Below, one piece after another: positions 27,030 through 35,853 of a stretch of 64,000 nt of DNA. This DNA is from Actinospica robiniae DSM 44927 (GTDB lineage: Bacteria; Actinomycetota; Actinomycetes; Streptomycetales; Catenulisporaceae). A program made the translations under genes and the position numbers. The stretch lies in contig NZ_KI632511.1 in assembly GCF_000504285.1 (NCBI RefSeq), positions 3,965,372 through 4,029,371 on the forward strand. Direction: 5' to 3'. Within the stretch, counting starts at the first letter, position 1; every line of letters begins with the position of its first letter. The notes under the pieces were generated by a model. The model saw only the letters and a list, made by a program, of their open reading frames with translations. It did no database searches and had not been told where the DNA came from.

Positions 27030-27283
27030 GCTTCCAGGAGCTCCGGCCATGGCGGACACTTGTCTGCCAGCTGGCTGGGCAAACGCGCTGACCTGGGCCC
27101 ACGCGCGTGACGACACCAACGACCAATCCTGGTGAGCTGCGCCGATTCGCCGCCGTCCCTAGCGGTTGGTGTCAGCAGTTGTTGTCAGGACCGGCTGCAG
27201 TGACGCGAGTCGGTTGATCTCTGCCAGACTCAGCAATCATGGAAGGTAGATTCCGCTTGCGACGGCAGACGAGTAGGTGGGCG

Positions 27284-27640
27284 ATGATGGCTGAAGTCGC
27301 CGTGCTCGTAAAACCAGCGGACGAGCACGAGGTCTCGGTAGACGCCCGAGTCTTCGCTTGGCGCCACAAGGTCTACGGACCCCACGCACAATGGGGCGGA
27401 CCCGCAGATGTTGAGCTGTGCGCGGCTGCCGAAGACGGCGCCCGCTACGCGCTCCACCACATTCCGGAGTCGGCAGGCGCAGCCCGAGCCCACATCACAG
27501 AGATCATCGATGCACCCGCCGACACCACGCCGCCAGCAGTCAAGCTCGCTGCCGCCTACGCGGTGTGGCAAGCCGTCGACTACTCGCCCGCCGATCTGCC
27601 CTACATCGATCCCGACGGGCACGTAGTTTTTCCGGACTGA
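27284..27640 (+). CDS. Hypothetical protein, 118 aa
   Basis: From ATG 27284 or the adjacent ATG 27287 (MMAEVAVLVKPADEHEVSVD), with GGTGGG upstream. It is a small soluble acidic protein with an alternating strand/helix texture (ARVFAWRHKVYGPHAQWGGP, AAYAVWQAVDYSPADLPYID). The frame from 27239 adds 15 basic residues and is less likely. Codon bias is strong. No family recognised. Confidence 0.6.
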   Translation: MMAEVAVLVKPADEHEVSVDARVFAWRHKVYGPHAQWGGPADVELCAAAEDGARYALHHIPESAGAARAHITEIIDAPADTTPPAVKLAAAYAVWQAVDYSPADLPYIDPDGHVVFPD

Positions 27641-27829
27641 TGCGGTTCACTCAGTGAGTGGGCTATCAGCTTGGGAAGCAGAGTACGTGCACCCTCGCTG
27701 ACCTGCGCGCTGGTCAAAGGCTCGTGGTTGAGTTGATCTCCCGTGAGTCCCCGTGGCTCACCGCTCGGCTGCCTCCCATCGGGCACACAACGGGCACGGC
27801 ACAGCATTCAGAATGATCTGCCGTCCCTC

Positions 27830-28315
27830 GTCTATGCCGGCGCCCCCGCACCGCAGCGACCACGTGGGTGGAATCCGTACGCTGCTTGCCACCGGCCTTG
27901 ACCAGCCCGAGCTCGCGGCACCGGTCCAGCACCCTGTCGAAGCACAGGCGCGAGAGTTCGTGCTCGACCAGCCGGCCGCGGTACTCGCTCAGGACGCTGT
28001 TGTCAAAGCCTGGGTCTTCCAGTTCGAGGCCGAGGGCGTATTTCAGTCGATCCGCCCCGCCACCGCCACCGCCACCGCCGCCTGCCGGTCGGTCAGGTGC
28101 TCGACGAACTGCAGGATCGTGACCAGCATCAACACGGCCGGAGAGATCCCGGGCCTGCCGCGGGCACCGAACACGCCGATGAAATCAGTGTCCGCAAATA
28201 CCGGCCCGAGCTGGTCCCGCAGCCGCATCGCCGGGCTTCCCTTCGGGAATGCCGCCCGCGCCACTACACGGGTCTGCTCAGGCACATCCGGCCACGGCAT
28301 CGGCCGCATCGACAT
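27830..28315 (-). pseudogene. IS1182-family transposase, frameshifted 5' half
   Basis: From ATG 28315 it reads MSMRPMPWPDVPEQTRVVAR, then LGPVFADTDFIGVFGARGRP and LMLVTILQFVEHLTDRQA, the IS1182 N-terminus. At GRID a single missing base shifts the frame. The other frame continues KYALGLELEDPGFDNSVLSE, then LDRCRELGLVKAGGKQRTDS and THVVAAVR, then stops matching. The catalytic core is largely missing. Confidence 0.75.
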
Positions 28316-28440
28316 CGCATCCGCCCCAACCCCGCCACGACCATCGCAGCACCGGAACACAGCCTCCCGCAAGCCCACGACCAGCCACAAGAGCACCCGA
28401 CGAGTCAACCAGCAGGATCGCACACCCCGCAGGTTGGGTG

Positions 28441-29514
28441 TCAGGATGAAGGCGGGAGGATGAGGGTTGAGATGCGGCCGCTGAGGTATTGGTCGAGGAT
28501 CAGGGAGGGCGTGACCTTAGATGTCAGTTCGGCACTGAGGCGCACGACGCTCGTACCCTCATCTGCGGCCTGCGGGTTGGTGAGCATGGAGGACCACGGG
28601 CTGGCGCTTTCGCTGTCTTTTCCAGTGCGCACGCCCGTAATCCAGCGTGTCTTCATGCCTTGAGCTACGGACGGACTGTCAGCGGCGACACAGACTTCCA
28701 CGGTGGTGGTGCTGCCGGATCCGGCCGTGATGCCCAGAGCGGCGTGAGTTGCCCCAGGTACGTTTGGTTGCTGGTAGAGCCTGCCGACGAGCCCGGCCGT
28801 GGCCGGGCCGAGGCATGTGGCGAGGGCGTCGACCGTGGGGTTCTGAATGAGTGGTTTGGTGGCGGAAGCGGAGATCGAGCTGACGGGGGACGCGGTGGGA
28901 CTGAAGACGAGCCGGGACGGCGAGATACTGATCGCTCCTGGGACACTGTCGTTATCGGCCGTCATCGGAAACTCGAGTCCGTTGCCACTGGACTTGTAAG
29001 CCCAGGTCGTGGCCCCACTGCTCGATCCAGTTCGAGTGAACCCAGTCGCGGCGAGCTTCGCTGCGATTGTTGTCATGTCGAAAGAGCCGAAGAGCGTCGT
29101 GGCGGAACTCACCGATCTGCTACCGCCCATGACGGTGACGGTGAACGGCGCCTTCTGCGGATCGAACCCCAGCGTCGCGACCTCCTGCGGTTCGCCCTGC
29201 GGGCCCCCGTAGAGCGGGATGAGTTCGTCGACGAGACCGTAAACCGTCGAATACGGCCCGGGGTCGTTGGAGCCATCGAGGGCGGTCATGCGAACCGTCG
29301 CACCGAACGCGATGAGGCCCTCGTCCCAACCGGTATCCGGGATAGAGCTCAGCGCCTGTGCAATGGTTATAGACCCGGCCGCGCCGCTCGAACCGAGCGT
29401 GTCGCTACTGTTCGCCTTCGTTGGGCCGGTGCTACTGGCGCAGGCTCCGGCAAGCGTCAAAGCTGCGGCCGTACAGCCGGCTTTGAAGGTACGAAGGACC
29501 CTGCTCCCGGTCAT
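28441..29514 (-). CDS. Secreted lipoprotein, unknown function
   Basis: A 357-residue protein. ATG 29514 is chosen because GGGGAG lies 8 bp upstream. The signal (MTGSRVLRTFKAGCTAAALT then LAGAC) has a lipobox LAGAC, so it is a lipid-anchored exported protein. The mature part is S/T/G-rich with repeated beta segments (VDELIPLYGGPQGEPQEVAT, FTVTVMGGSRSVSSATTLFG, GLVGRLYQQPNVPGATHAAL) and one late pair of cysteines (TCLGPA, VEVCVA). It resembles large actinobacterial lipoproteins of unknown function that fold around a substrate-binding-like core. It follows an AT-rich promoter-like region (29530-29640). Confidence 0.75.
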   Translation of the reverse strand: MTGSRVLRTFKAGCTAAALTLAGACASSTGPTKANSSDTLGSSGAAGSITIAQALSSIPDTGWDEGLIAFGATVRMTALDGSNDPGPYSTVYGLVDELIPLYGGPQGEPQEVATLGFDPQKAPFTVTVMGGSRSVSSATTLFGSFDMTTIAAKLAATGFTRTGSSSGATTWAYKSSGNGLEFPMTADNDSVPGAISISPSRLVFSPTASPVSSISASATKPLIQNPTVDALATCLGPATAGLVGRLYQQPNVPGATHAALGITAGSGSTTTVEVCVAADSPSVAQGMKTRWITGVRTGKDSESASPWSSMLTNPQAADEGTSVVRLSAELTSKVTPSLILDQYLSGRISTLILPPSS

Positions 29515-29801
29515 GCAGAAACTCCCCAAATCGATGTCGATGATGCCGTGCGGATACTACCGAACATGTGGGCGACGTGCTCCTGAAAAAATGTAACGAA
29601 TTTACAGTACCTGATTCTTTTCATCGCGGGAAACGTCCGGGCAGCACGGCCCCGGCGACTTCCGGTTTCGGCATTTATGCCTGCTTGAGGCTCCTGCGTC
29701 ATAGTTCGTAGAGGTCGAGGACGCGCTCGGGCTGGTGCGTGTAGTGGCGTCGGGCGTGGGCGATGTTGTGGAGTCGACGCGCTTCAGGACACTCTCTTCG
29801 C

Positions 29802-30450
29802 TTATGCCGGCATTGCGATGCGCTCCTGCCAGGCGCGCCGCGTCTCGCTCGGGGTGAGATAGCCGAGCGCGGAGGCCAGGCGCCGCTCGTTGTAGGACCT
29901 GATCCAGTTCTCGATGTCGCGGCCGGCGCCGGCCCGATCGGGCCAAGACGAGACGCCGATCTCCGCCTTGATCGTGGCGAAGAACGACTCGGTCGCGGCG
30001 CCGTCCAGGCACGAACCCGTGCGGCTCGTACTGTGCCGGATCTCCAGGCGCCGCAGCGCGTTGCGGTAGAGCTTCGAGTGATACTGCGATCCCCTATCGG
30101 TGTGCATCATCGCGTTGCCGGCGACCAGCCCGGCTCGATGCGCCGTGCTGATCGCCTCGAGCGCGAGACTCGCCCACATGTGCGGCGCCACTGCGAACCC
30201 GATCAACTCCTCGCTGCACAGGTCCAGGACCGTCGCGAGGTAGACCCAGCCCCCGCCCGTCGGAAAGCAGCTGATGTCTCCGACGAGCTTCAGCCCGGGC
30301 AACGGCGCGCTGAACTCTCGCCGGATCAGATCCGGAACAACGCCGGCAGCCCGGTCGGGCTTGGTCAGATTCCGGCGCTTGCGCCGCGTAATCCCCGCGT
30401 CGGCGTGGCATACCTCACCGTGCACCGGTGCCGCCCGGGAATGCAGATCG
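29802..30450 (-). pseudogene. IS3-family OrfB, N-terminally truncated
   Basis: Reads HADAGITRRKRRNLTKPDRA, then FSAPLPGLKLVGDISCFPTG, MMHTDRGSQYHS, ESFFATIKAEIG and YNERRLASALGYLTPSETRR. The D-D-E blocks (GDIS, HTDRGSQY, ESFFATIK) of an IS3 integrase core are present, but the first about 100 residues are missing or replaced. The IS end GTGGAGTCGAC lies at about 29770, shared with the related scrap at 32000. Confidence 0.75.
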
Positions 30451-30550
30451 GCCCCGTGCGGGCGTCGTAGTTCGCGGCGCCGGACCGACCGGCGCCGCGA
30501 ACCCGAGCCTTTCGCCCGCCCCGACGACATGGCCGCCGTCACAGATCGGA

Positions 30551-31138
30551 TCACGCGGTCCACTCGGGCCGGCGGCCGAGGTAGCGCAGAAGGGCCGCGG
30601 CCTCGTCGTCGCCGTTCTCGGGCGCAATGGCCGTAGCGTAGGCCCCCCATCCGCGCAGTGGTTCGGTCAGTTCGGTCGCTGCCGTCATCAGCCGCTTGGC
30701 AAGCTCCGGCGTCAGCGGGGAAGGCTGGCCGGTGGCCACGGCGATGTCCCAGGCGTGGACGGCTGCGTCGAGCGAGCAATAGCCGACGGCGAGCTGCGGG
30801 GCCAGCGCGCCCTGAGGCAGCGGAGAGGGCACGGTCTCAGCGCTCTGGGGCACCGTGGCCCAGGCGGCGGCCGAGGCCGAGATCGCGGCCTCGGCGAGCT
30901 CGGCGGCGGAGCGGTCGAGAGTGCCGGAGGGCGCGAAGGGGTTGTCGGTCGGGCCGCCCTCGCCGGTGATCGCGGCGACGTAGGCGAGCTGGTCTCCGGC
31001 GGCGTGCTGGAGCACCTGAGCGACAGTCCACTGCTCGCACGGCGTCGGCTTCGCCAGGTCCGCCTCCGTCAGCGGAGCGACGACCGTGCGCAGCGCAGTG
31101 TGGGCGGCGTCGAGGATCGTCCAGCCGGTGTTCGTCAT
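30551..31138 (-). CDS. TIGR03086-family metal-binding protein (DinB-like)
   Basis: A 195-residue protein MTNTGWTILDAAHTALRTVV with the family motifs LAKPTPCEQWTVAQVLQHA (metal-ligand His near residue 45), YCSLDAAVHAWDIAVATGQP (His near 129) and a final ALLRYLGRRPEW. This is the mycothiol-dependent maleylpyruvate isomerase N-terminal/DinB four-helix fold; members are thought to bind a divalent metal and act on thiol conjugates. It is divergent from a TetR gene with two palindromes between them, so it is probably repressed by it. Confidence 0.8.
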   Translation of the reverse strand: MTNTGWTILDAAHTALRTVVAPLTEADLAKPTPCEQWTVAQVLQHAAGDQLAYVAAITGEGGPTDNPFAPSGTLDRSAAELAEAAISASAAAWATVPQSAETVPSPLPQGALAPQLAVGYCSLDAAVHAWDIAVATGQPSPLTPELAKRLMTAATELTEPLRGWGAYATAIAPENGDDEAAALLRYLGRRPEWTA

Positions 31139-31185
31139 GTCAGGCCCCTTCGTCTGCGGCGGTGCCGCGGTGGGTTTCCGGAGCG

Positions 31186-31237
31186 GAACGATCCGATCCG
31201 TTCGAGCTCCATTCTAGCGGAACGGATCATTCTGTTC
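31186..31237. promoter_or_regulatory. Twin 18-bp operator-like palindromes
   Basis: GAACGATCCGATCCGTTC (31186-31203) and GAACGGATCATTCTGTTC (31220-31237) share GAACG ends and TTC closes. Their centres are 34 bp apart, between the divergent TIGR03086 and TetR genes. Such paired palindromes fit binding of two TetR dimers, with autoregulation and repression of the neighbour. Assignment is by symmetry and position. Confidence 0.65.
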
Positions 31238-31255
31238 AAGTGTTATCCTGGAGCC

Positions 31256-31933
31256 ATGACGAAGCCTGCCGCCGATGCCTCCGCCGTCACCCCTGCGGTT
31301 GGGCGGACCGGCCCGTTGAGTGGCCGCATGGCAGAGGCCAACCGCAATGACACGGTGATCCTCGACGCCGCCCGAAGAGTCTTCATCGCCGACCCGTCGG
31401 CCCCGATCTCCGCCGTGGCCAAAGAGGCCGGCGTCGGCATCAGCGCCCTGTACCGCCGCTACACCAGCAAGGAGGAGTTGCTACAGACACTGTGCGCGAA
31501 CGGTCTGGCGACCTACATCACGATCGCCCGGTCCTCGCTCGAGGTGCACGACCCATGGCGCGCCTTCACCGAATTCCTCACCGGCGTCGTCGATGCCGAC
31601 GTGCACTCCCTCACGACGAACCTGGCGGGCTCGTTCACACCCACGCCGCAGATGCAGGCACAGGCCGTCGAGGCCTCACGACTGGCCGAAACGCTCCTGA
31701 ATCGAGCGAAGGCCGCACAGGTCATCCGTGCCGACTTCGAGCCGAGCGACATCGCGATGCTCCTCGAGCAGTTGACCGCGGTCCGCCTCGAGGATCTCGA
31801 GCGAACCACGACACTGCGGCGCCGATACCTCGCCTTGCACCTCGACGCGCTGCGCCCGCAAGCCACACGGACCCAACTGCCCGGGCCGCCGCCAACGACC
31901 GCCGAACTCGGCGCGCGCTGGATCCCGAAATGA
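31256..31933 (+). CDS. TetR-family transcriptional regulator
   Basis: A 225-residue protein from ATG 31256 (MTKPAADASAVTPAVG), with TGGAG 5 bp upstream. The helix-turn-helix reads NDTVILDAARRVFIADPSAP, then ISAVAKEAGVGISALYRRYT and SKEELLQTLC, a textbook TetR/AcrR domain at about residues 30-80. A larger helical ligand domain follows. The divergent TIGR03086 gene and the palindromes just upstream suggest it controls both promoters. The long open frame upstream is antisense to that gene and is not part of the protein. Confidence 0.9.
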   Translation: MTKPAADASAVTPAVGRTGPLSGRMAEANRNDTVILDAARRVFIADPSAPISAVAKEAGVGISALYRRYTSKEELLQTLCANGLATYITIARSSLEVHDPWRAFTEFLTGVVDADVHSLTTNLAGSFTPTPQMQAQAVEASRLAETLLNRAKAAQVIRADFEPSDIAMLLEQLTAVRLEDLERTTTLRRRYLALHLDALRPQATRTQLPGPPPTTAELGARWIPK

Positions 31934-32047
31934 CAAGCGGCCTTCCCGGCGCGCCGGCTCAGGCCAGCCCAGAGGGGGGTCCTGATCGCGAGTCAGGCGT
32001 GGTGGAGTCGACATTGGAGTGGACGCGGTTTTGGACACCGCTTTGGG

Positions 32048-32330
32048 TTATGCGGCGGTGGACATGCGTTGCTGCCAGGCAGTTCGGGTTTCGGCCGGGG
32101 TCTGGTAGCCGAGGGCGGAGTGCAGCCGCCGCTCGTTGTAGCCCTTGATCCAGTTCTCGATGTCCCCGCGCGCTGGCCCGGTCGGGCCAGACCTCAACGC
32201 CGATCTCAGCCTTGACCGTCGCGAAGAAGGACTCGGCCGCGGCGCCGTCGAGACACGATCCCGTGCGACTGCTGCTCTGCCGGATATCCAGGCGCCTGAG
32301 CGCGTTGCGGTAGACGGCGACGTCGCCACC
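32048..32330 (-). pseudogene. IS3-family OrfB 3' fragment
   Basis: A second, diverged copy of the 29802 element's 3' end, split by a frameshift: YRNALRRLDIRQSSSRTGSC, then ESFFATVKAEIGVEVWPD in one frame, and GDIENWIKGYNERRLHSALG then ETRTAWQQRMSTAA in another. The element's end-like GTGGAGTCGAC is at about 32000. Confidence 0.7.
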
Positions 32331-32860
32331 GAAGCCAAACGCGAAGCCGCCATCGCCATCGCCGACCAACTCGCCAACCGCAAAGAGAATACAGACGAAC
32401 CCTCAACCAGCCCCGCTGCCCAGGACCGCGCGCGCTGCACCAGGAGACCGAAAGCCATCGGTTCGCATCCGTTCCGCGCGCCGCACCCATCGCCGCCGCC
32501 CTACCGGCCCGCAAACCGAGACCCGGACAAGGATGACTATACGTCCGCCGGAAGAGCCATGAACCCCTGACCTTTTATCCGCCAGGTACCAGACCACGAA
32601 TATCAATGGTGCCCAAGCATGTCCCCCTGTCGCCGATCCACGCCACGACGTGCACCGACACCCGCCGCCGCTGTCCACTTCATCCCGAACAGTTGCCATG
32701 ATTCGTGTTGCATCCACTCGTTGCCCGATCGTTGAAACGCGGCCGATCCGGCCGTCCGTGAGGCGCGCAACCCGCGCACAGCAGCCGCTCTAAGGACTCC
32801 TAACAAAATTTAGGGTGCTGAGCTGCTGGAATATGCAGGTATCAGGCTTCGTTGACATGG
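32331..32860. other. Intergenic, no supported gene
   Basis: Open frames here are R/P/S-rich on both strands and I see no domain. GGACTCCTAACAAAA near 32796 looks like an IS5-type end; the same motif in the same orientation (GGACTCCTATCAAAG) recurs near 34222. Confidence 0.45.
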
Positions 32861-32861
32861 C

Positions 32862-33130
32862 CGGAGGTGTGAGACAGCCGAGACGAAGAAGACCACGCGT
32901 CGGCCATGGGAGGTCGACGACGGCTTGTGGGAGCGGATCGCGCCGCTGTTGCCGCAGGTCAAGCGTAATCCCAGGTACCCCGGCCGCCCGCGGCTGGATG
33001 ATCGCAAGGTTCTCAACGGCATCCTGTTCGTGCTCTGCACCGGGATCCGCTGGGAGTTCCTGCCCCAGGAGCTGGGCTACGGCTCGGCGATGACCTGCTG
33101 GCGGCGGCTGCGAGACTGGAACGAGGCCGG
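32862..33130 (+). pseudogene. IS5-family transposase N-terminus
   Basis: Reads WEVDDGLWERIAPLLPQVKR, then YPGRPRLDDRKVLNGILFVL and CTGIRWEFLPQELGYGSAMT, then RLRDWNEAGV: the DUF4096 helix-turn-helix start of IS5 transposases. It stops being IS sequence at about 33130, where an unrelated toxin-like module begins in another frame. Confidence 0.75.
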
Positions 33131-33139
33131 AGTTCCGAG

Positions 33140-33427
33140 GTGTTCGGTATCCCAGAGGGGCAAGGGCTCGCCATCCAGATGGACGAGGCCGACCACGCGA
33201 AGACGGAAAGCTGGGGTTCCTACGCCAAGGGCCGGATGCACCGGGCCCACCAGATGTACCTGCTGCGGCAAGGCAGGTTGACGGAGGCGCTCGACATGGA
33301 CATCGCCAACATCAGGCAACTCTTCGGGACTAAGTACGATGGGGCGATCAACGAGATGGTCGCAGCGATCCCGGATTACATCGCCGCCATCACGAAGGCC
33401 GGCAAATACACGGGGACGTTGAGGTGA
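33140..33427 (+). CDS. Orphan C-terminal toxin-like module
   Basis: A frame of 95 codons opening at GTG 33140, inside the join with the IS5 piece: EGQGLAIQMDEADHAKTESW, then RAHQMYLLRQGRLTEALDMD, then FGTKYDGAINEMVAAIPDYI. The layout (DxADH then SW/GS, a helical MYLL-QG-ALDMDI segment, and FG-KYD-AI near the end) resembles C-terminal domains of polymorphic toxins delivered by actinobacteria, where the D/H pair is often catalytic in nuclease-like folds. No delivery domain remains, so it is a displaced tail. The next gene starts 4 bp later, as toxin-immunity pairs do. Toxin class is not identified. Confidence 0.5.
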   Translation: MFGIPEGQGLAIQMDEADHAKTESWGSYAKGRMHRAHQMYLLRQGRLTEALDMDIANIRQLFGTKYDGAINEMVAAIPDYIAAITKAGKYTGTLR

Positions 33428-33431
33428 TGGC

Positions 33432-34222
33432 ATGGCAACGGATCGCGAGGTCCTGCCGTTCGTAGGCGTGGGCGACATCCGCTTCGGCACTGCGCGATCC
33501 GACGTCCGAAAGCTCTATGGCGAGCCCGAGGACGCTGTGCGGCAGCCGAACTGGAACTCCCAGTTGACCGACATGTACATCTCGGCCGGGCTGTCCTTCG
33601 CTTACGACTCCGAAGGGCTGCTGGCCGCGGTGGAGTTGTTCGATCCTGCTCGCGTGGTCGTGCGCGGGGTCGAACTCCTGGGCGGGCCCGCGGGCGAGGT
33701 TCTCGAGGAATTGCGCCCTGCCCTCGGCGCAGCCGCAGAAGGGTCTGACCCGCAGTACTTCCCTGAAATAGGTCTGTCTGTCGCTCTGCGTGGCTTTGAC
33801 GGAATGAACGAGCCGTTGCAGTCCGTCTCGGCGTCCGTGGTCGGCGGCGACCCGCAGCCCGAGTTCTTCGGCGCCGAGCCGGTGGGGGACCAGGGTTCGA
33901 TCGTGAAGGGATGGCGGTCGGCCTCTACGGGCGAGACGTCGACGTCTTCTTCCAGGGCATCGTCGTCGAGTACGACGAAGCTGGATGCTCGACGAGAGTG
34001 GTGGTCAATCAAGCCGGTCCGGTCGTCGCTGGGCTACCGGTGCCGCTGCTGCTGGAGACGACGTACTCCGAGTGCCTGCGCGTTCTCGACGAACAAGGGC
34101 TGGAGTACGTCGAGGAGGAGGCGGAGATCCGGCTGCCCACGATGGGCATGAGCCTCCTCACGGCACGGTCCGGGCATCCGGACCTGCCCATCGCGGCCGT
34201 CGTCGTGGGCCCTGCGGCTTAG
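33432..34222 (+). pseudogene. Immunity-like protein with two tandem related domains, frameshifted
   Basis: ATG 33432 opens MATDREVLPFVGVGDIRFGT; the first domain runs to about codon 155. Adding one G in the G-run near 33888 links it to GMAVGLYGRDVDVFFQGIVV, the second domain, ending at 34222. The two halves have matching layouts: SFAYDSEGLLAAVEL then GVELLGGPAGEVLEELRPAL, against VVEYDEAGCSTRVVV then GLPVPLLLETTYSECLRVLD. This indicates an internal duplication. It lies 4 bp after the toxin-like module, which suggests an immunity role. If the frameshift is real the product is one domain; reinitiation at ATG 33911 could supply the second. Confidence 0.5.
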
Positions 34223-34305
34223 GACTCCTATCAAAGGTTGCTGCGCAGTCGTCGCCAGCAGATGATCGCGCAGCCGAGGGCGAGGAAGGCTTCGTGGATG
34301 TCGTC
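34223..34305 (-). pseudogene. IS5 transposase 3' exon
   Basis: The minus strand reads DDIHEAFLALGCAIICWRRL then RSNL and a stop: the C-terminus of an IS5 transposase. It begins exactly where the group II intron ends, and joins in frame to the 5' exon at 36462. The IS end AGGACTCCTATCAAAG follows the stop. Confidence 0.8.
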
Positions 34306-34368
34306 GTAGGGTCGGACCGGGGCGCGGCGCTGGTGTTCCCACCAGCCCGTTTCCCCGGCCCGCCCTCC

Positions 34369-34402
34369 GAACCGGACGTGCCCGTCACCGAGCATCCGGC
34401 TC
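34369..34402 (-). ncRNA. Group II intron domain V
   Basis: The 34-nt catalytic hairpin reads GAGCCGGATGCTCGGTGAC then GGGCACGTCCGGTTC on the minus strand. GAGCC pairs with GGTTC and the GCAC segment pairs with its partner, matching the family consensus. It is 60 nt upstream of the 3' splice site, as expected. Confidence 0.85.
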
Positions 34403-34434
34403 TCCACAAGCCCCGTTGGGCGGGATGTCTTCCC

Positions 34435-35853
34435 TTATGCACCTCTGGGCCAGGGAGCGGGGATCTTGGTTCCCCGGTAGAGGTAGCGTCTGGTGCCTAC
34501 CTTCGCCGGGTTGAACAAGACCACCTCTCCGTCGGCGGGCCACCAGCCGTCGTTCGTGAAGCGGCGGCGCAGTTCCTTCCAGGTGGTCTTCGGGTGTTTG
34601 CGTCGCAGCCATCCGAAGACCCGGCGCCACAGGTAGGCCCTCACGTAGGCGAAGGTCTTGCTGGAGCAGCCGTACCGGAAGTAGGCGGTCCAGCCACGCA
34701 GCATCGAGTTGAGCTGACGCAGCAGGGCTTCCAGTGGCAGGTTCTTGCCCTGCCGGCACAGTGCCTTGATCTTGGCCGTAACGGCGGCCAGCGCCTTCTT
34801 GGCCGGATAGACGTAGACGTAGTGCCGGGTCGTGCCTCGCTTGCGGTGACGTTGGATGCGCCACCCGAGAAAGTCGAGGCCCTGGTTGATGTGGGTAATC
34901 AAGGTCTTCTCCGGCGACAGGCGCAGGCCCATCGTGGACAGGACCTCCTCCGCTTCCGCCATCAGGGCCTGGGCGTGGTTCCGGTTCCCCGACACCGCCA
35001 GTACCCAGTCATCGGCATACCTGACCAGGCGGCAGTTCGGGAGACCATGGCGGCGCCGTTTGGCCAGCGCGCTTCTATCGAGCCGGTACTCGGCGAAGTG
35101 TTCATCGAGGACCGACAGCGCCACATTGGCGATCACGGGGGAGAGAATCCCACCTTGCGGGGTACCGGACCTGGTTACCGCGAGCGTGCCGTCCTCGGTG
35201 AGGATGCCCGCCTTGAGGAACGCCTTGACCAGGGCCAGGACCCGTTTGTCTCCGATTCGTTTGCGAATGCGTCCCATCAGGGCCGAATGCGAGATCTCGT
35301 CGAAGCACGCCTTGATGTCCCCCTCCACAACCCATTCATAAGAGCGGGAGGTGAAGTAGTGCACCTCGGCCACGGCGTCATGGGCCCGGCGTTTGGGGCG
35401 GAACCCGTAGGAACACGGGAGGAAATCCGCCTCGAACACAGGCTCCAGAACCAGCTTGAGAGCGCCTTGGACCACCCGGTCGCGCAGGGCCGGGATCCCG
35501 AGGCGACGACGCTTGGTCGTCCCCGGTTTCGGGATCATCCGTTCCCGCACGGGGACCGGGTGGAAACTGCGGTCCTTCACCTCGGCCCGCAGCCGGTCGA
35601 GGAACGCCTCGACCCCTTGCACGGCCTCGATGTAGAAGGCTGTCACACCATCTACCCCGGCCGTGCGCGCTCCCTTATTGCCCCGCACGCGAGCCCAGGC
35701 CACCAGCAGGAAGCCCGGGTCACACACCAGGTTGTACAGGTCATCGAACCGGCGATCGGGATCGTCGGTCGCCCAACGGTGCAGCTTGGTCTGGATCTCC
35801 TGTACCCGGCGCTCCGCCCGAAACACGGCTTCGTCCAGTTCATCGGTATTCAC
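34435..35853 (-). CDS. ltrA: Group II intron reverse transcriptase/maturase
   Basis: About 472 residues. GTG 35853 is preferred because GGAGG lies just upstream. Palm motifs are in order: NKGARTAGVDGVTAFYIEAV (RT0/1), PVPVRERMIPKPGTTKRRRL (RT2), GFRPKRRAHDAV, EGDIKACFDEISH (RT3), GTPQGGILSPVIANV (RT4), RYADDWVLAVSG (RT5, YADD near residue 280) and SPEKTLITHINQGLDFLGW (RT6/7). A maturase/thumb domain (LNSMLRGWTAYFRYGCS) ends at PAPWPRGA. No HNH endonuclease domain follows, so retrohoming probably primes on nascent replication strands. It is translated from inside intron domain IV. Confidence 0.9.
   Translation of the reverse strand: MNTDELDEAVFRAERRVQEIQTKLHRWATDDPDRRFDDLYNLVCDPGFLLVAWARVRGNKGARTAGVDGVTAFYIEAVQGVEAFLDRLRAEVKDRSFHPVPVRERMIPKPGTTKRRRLGIPALRDRVVQGALKLVLEPVFEADFLPCSYGFRPKRRAHDAVAEVHYFTSRSYEWVVEGDIKACFDEISHSALMGRIRKRIGDKRVLALVKAFLKAGILTEDGTLAVTRSGTPQGGILSPVIANVALSVLDEHFAEYRLDRSALAKRRRHGLPNCRLVRYADDWVLAVSGNRNHAQALMAEAEEVLSTMGLRLSPEKTLITHINQGLDFLGWRIQRHRKRGTTRHYVYVYPAKKALAAVTAKIKALCRQGKNLPLEALLRQLNSMLRGWTAYFRYGCSSKTFAYVRAYLWRRVFGWLRRKHPKTTWKELRRRFTNDGWWPADGEVVLFNPAKVGTRRYLYRGTKIPAPWPRGA

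Noticed and set aside
30428-31255. Upstream extension of the TetR frame (to 501 codons)
   Set aside because: It is antisense to the TIGR03086 gene and rich in R/G. The TetR protein starts cleanly at ATG 31256 with a ribosome-binding site.
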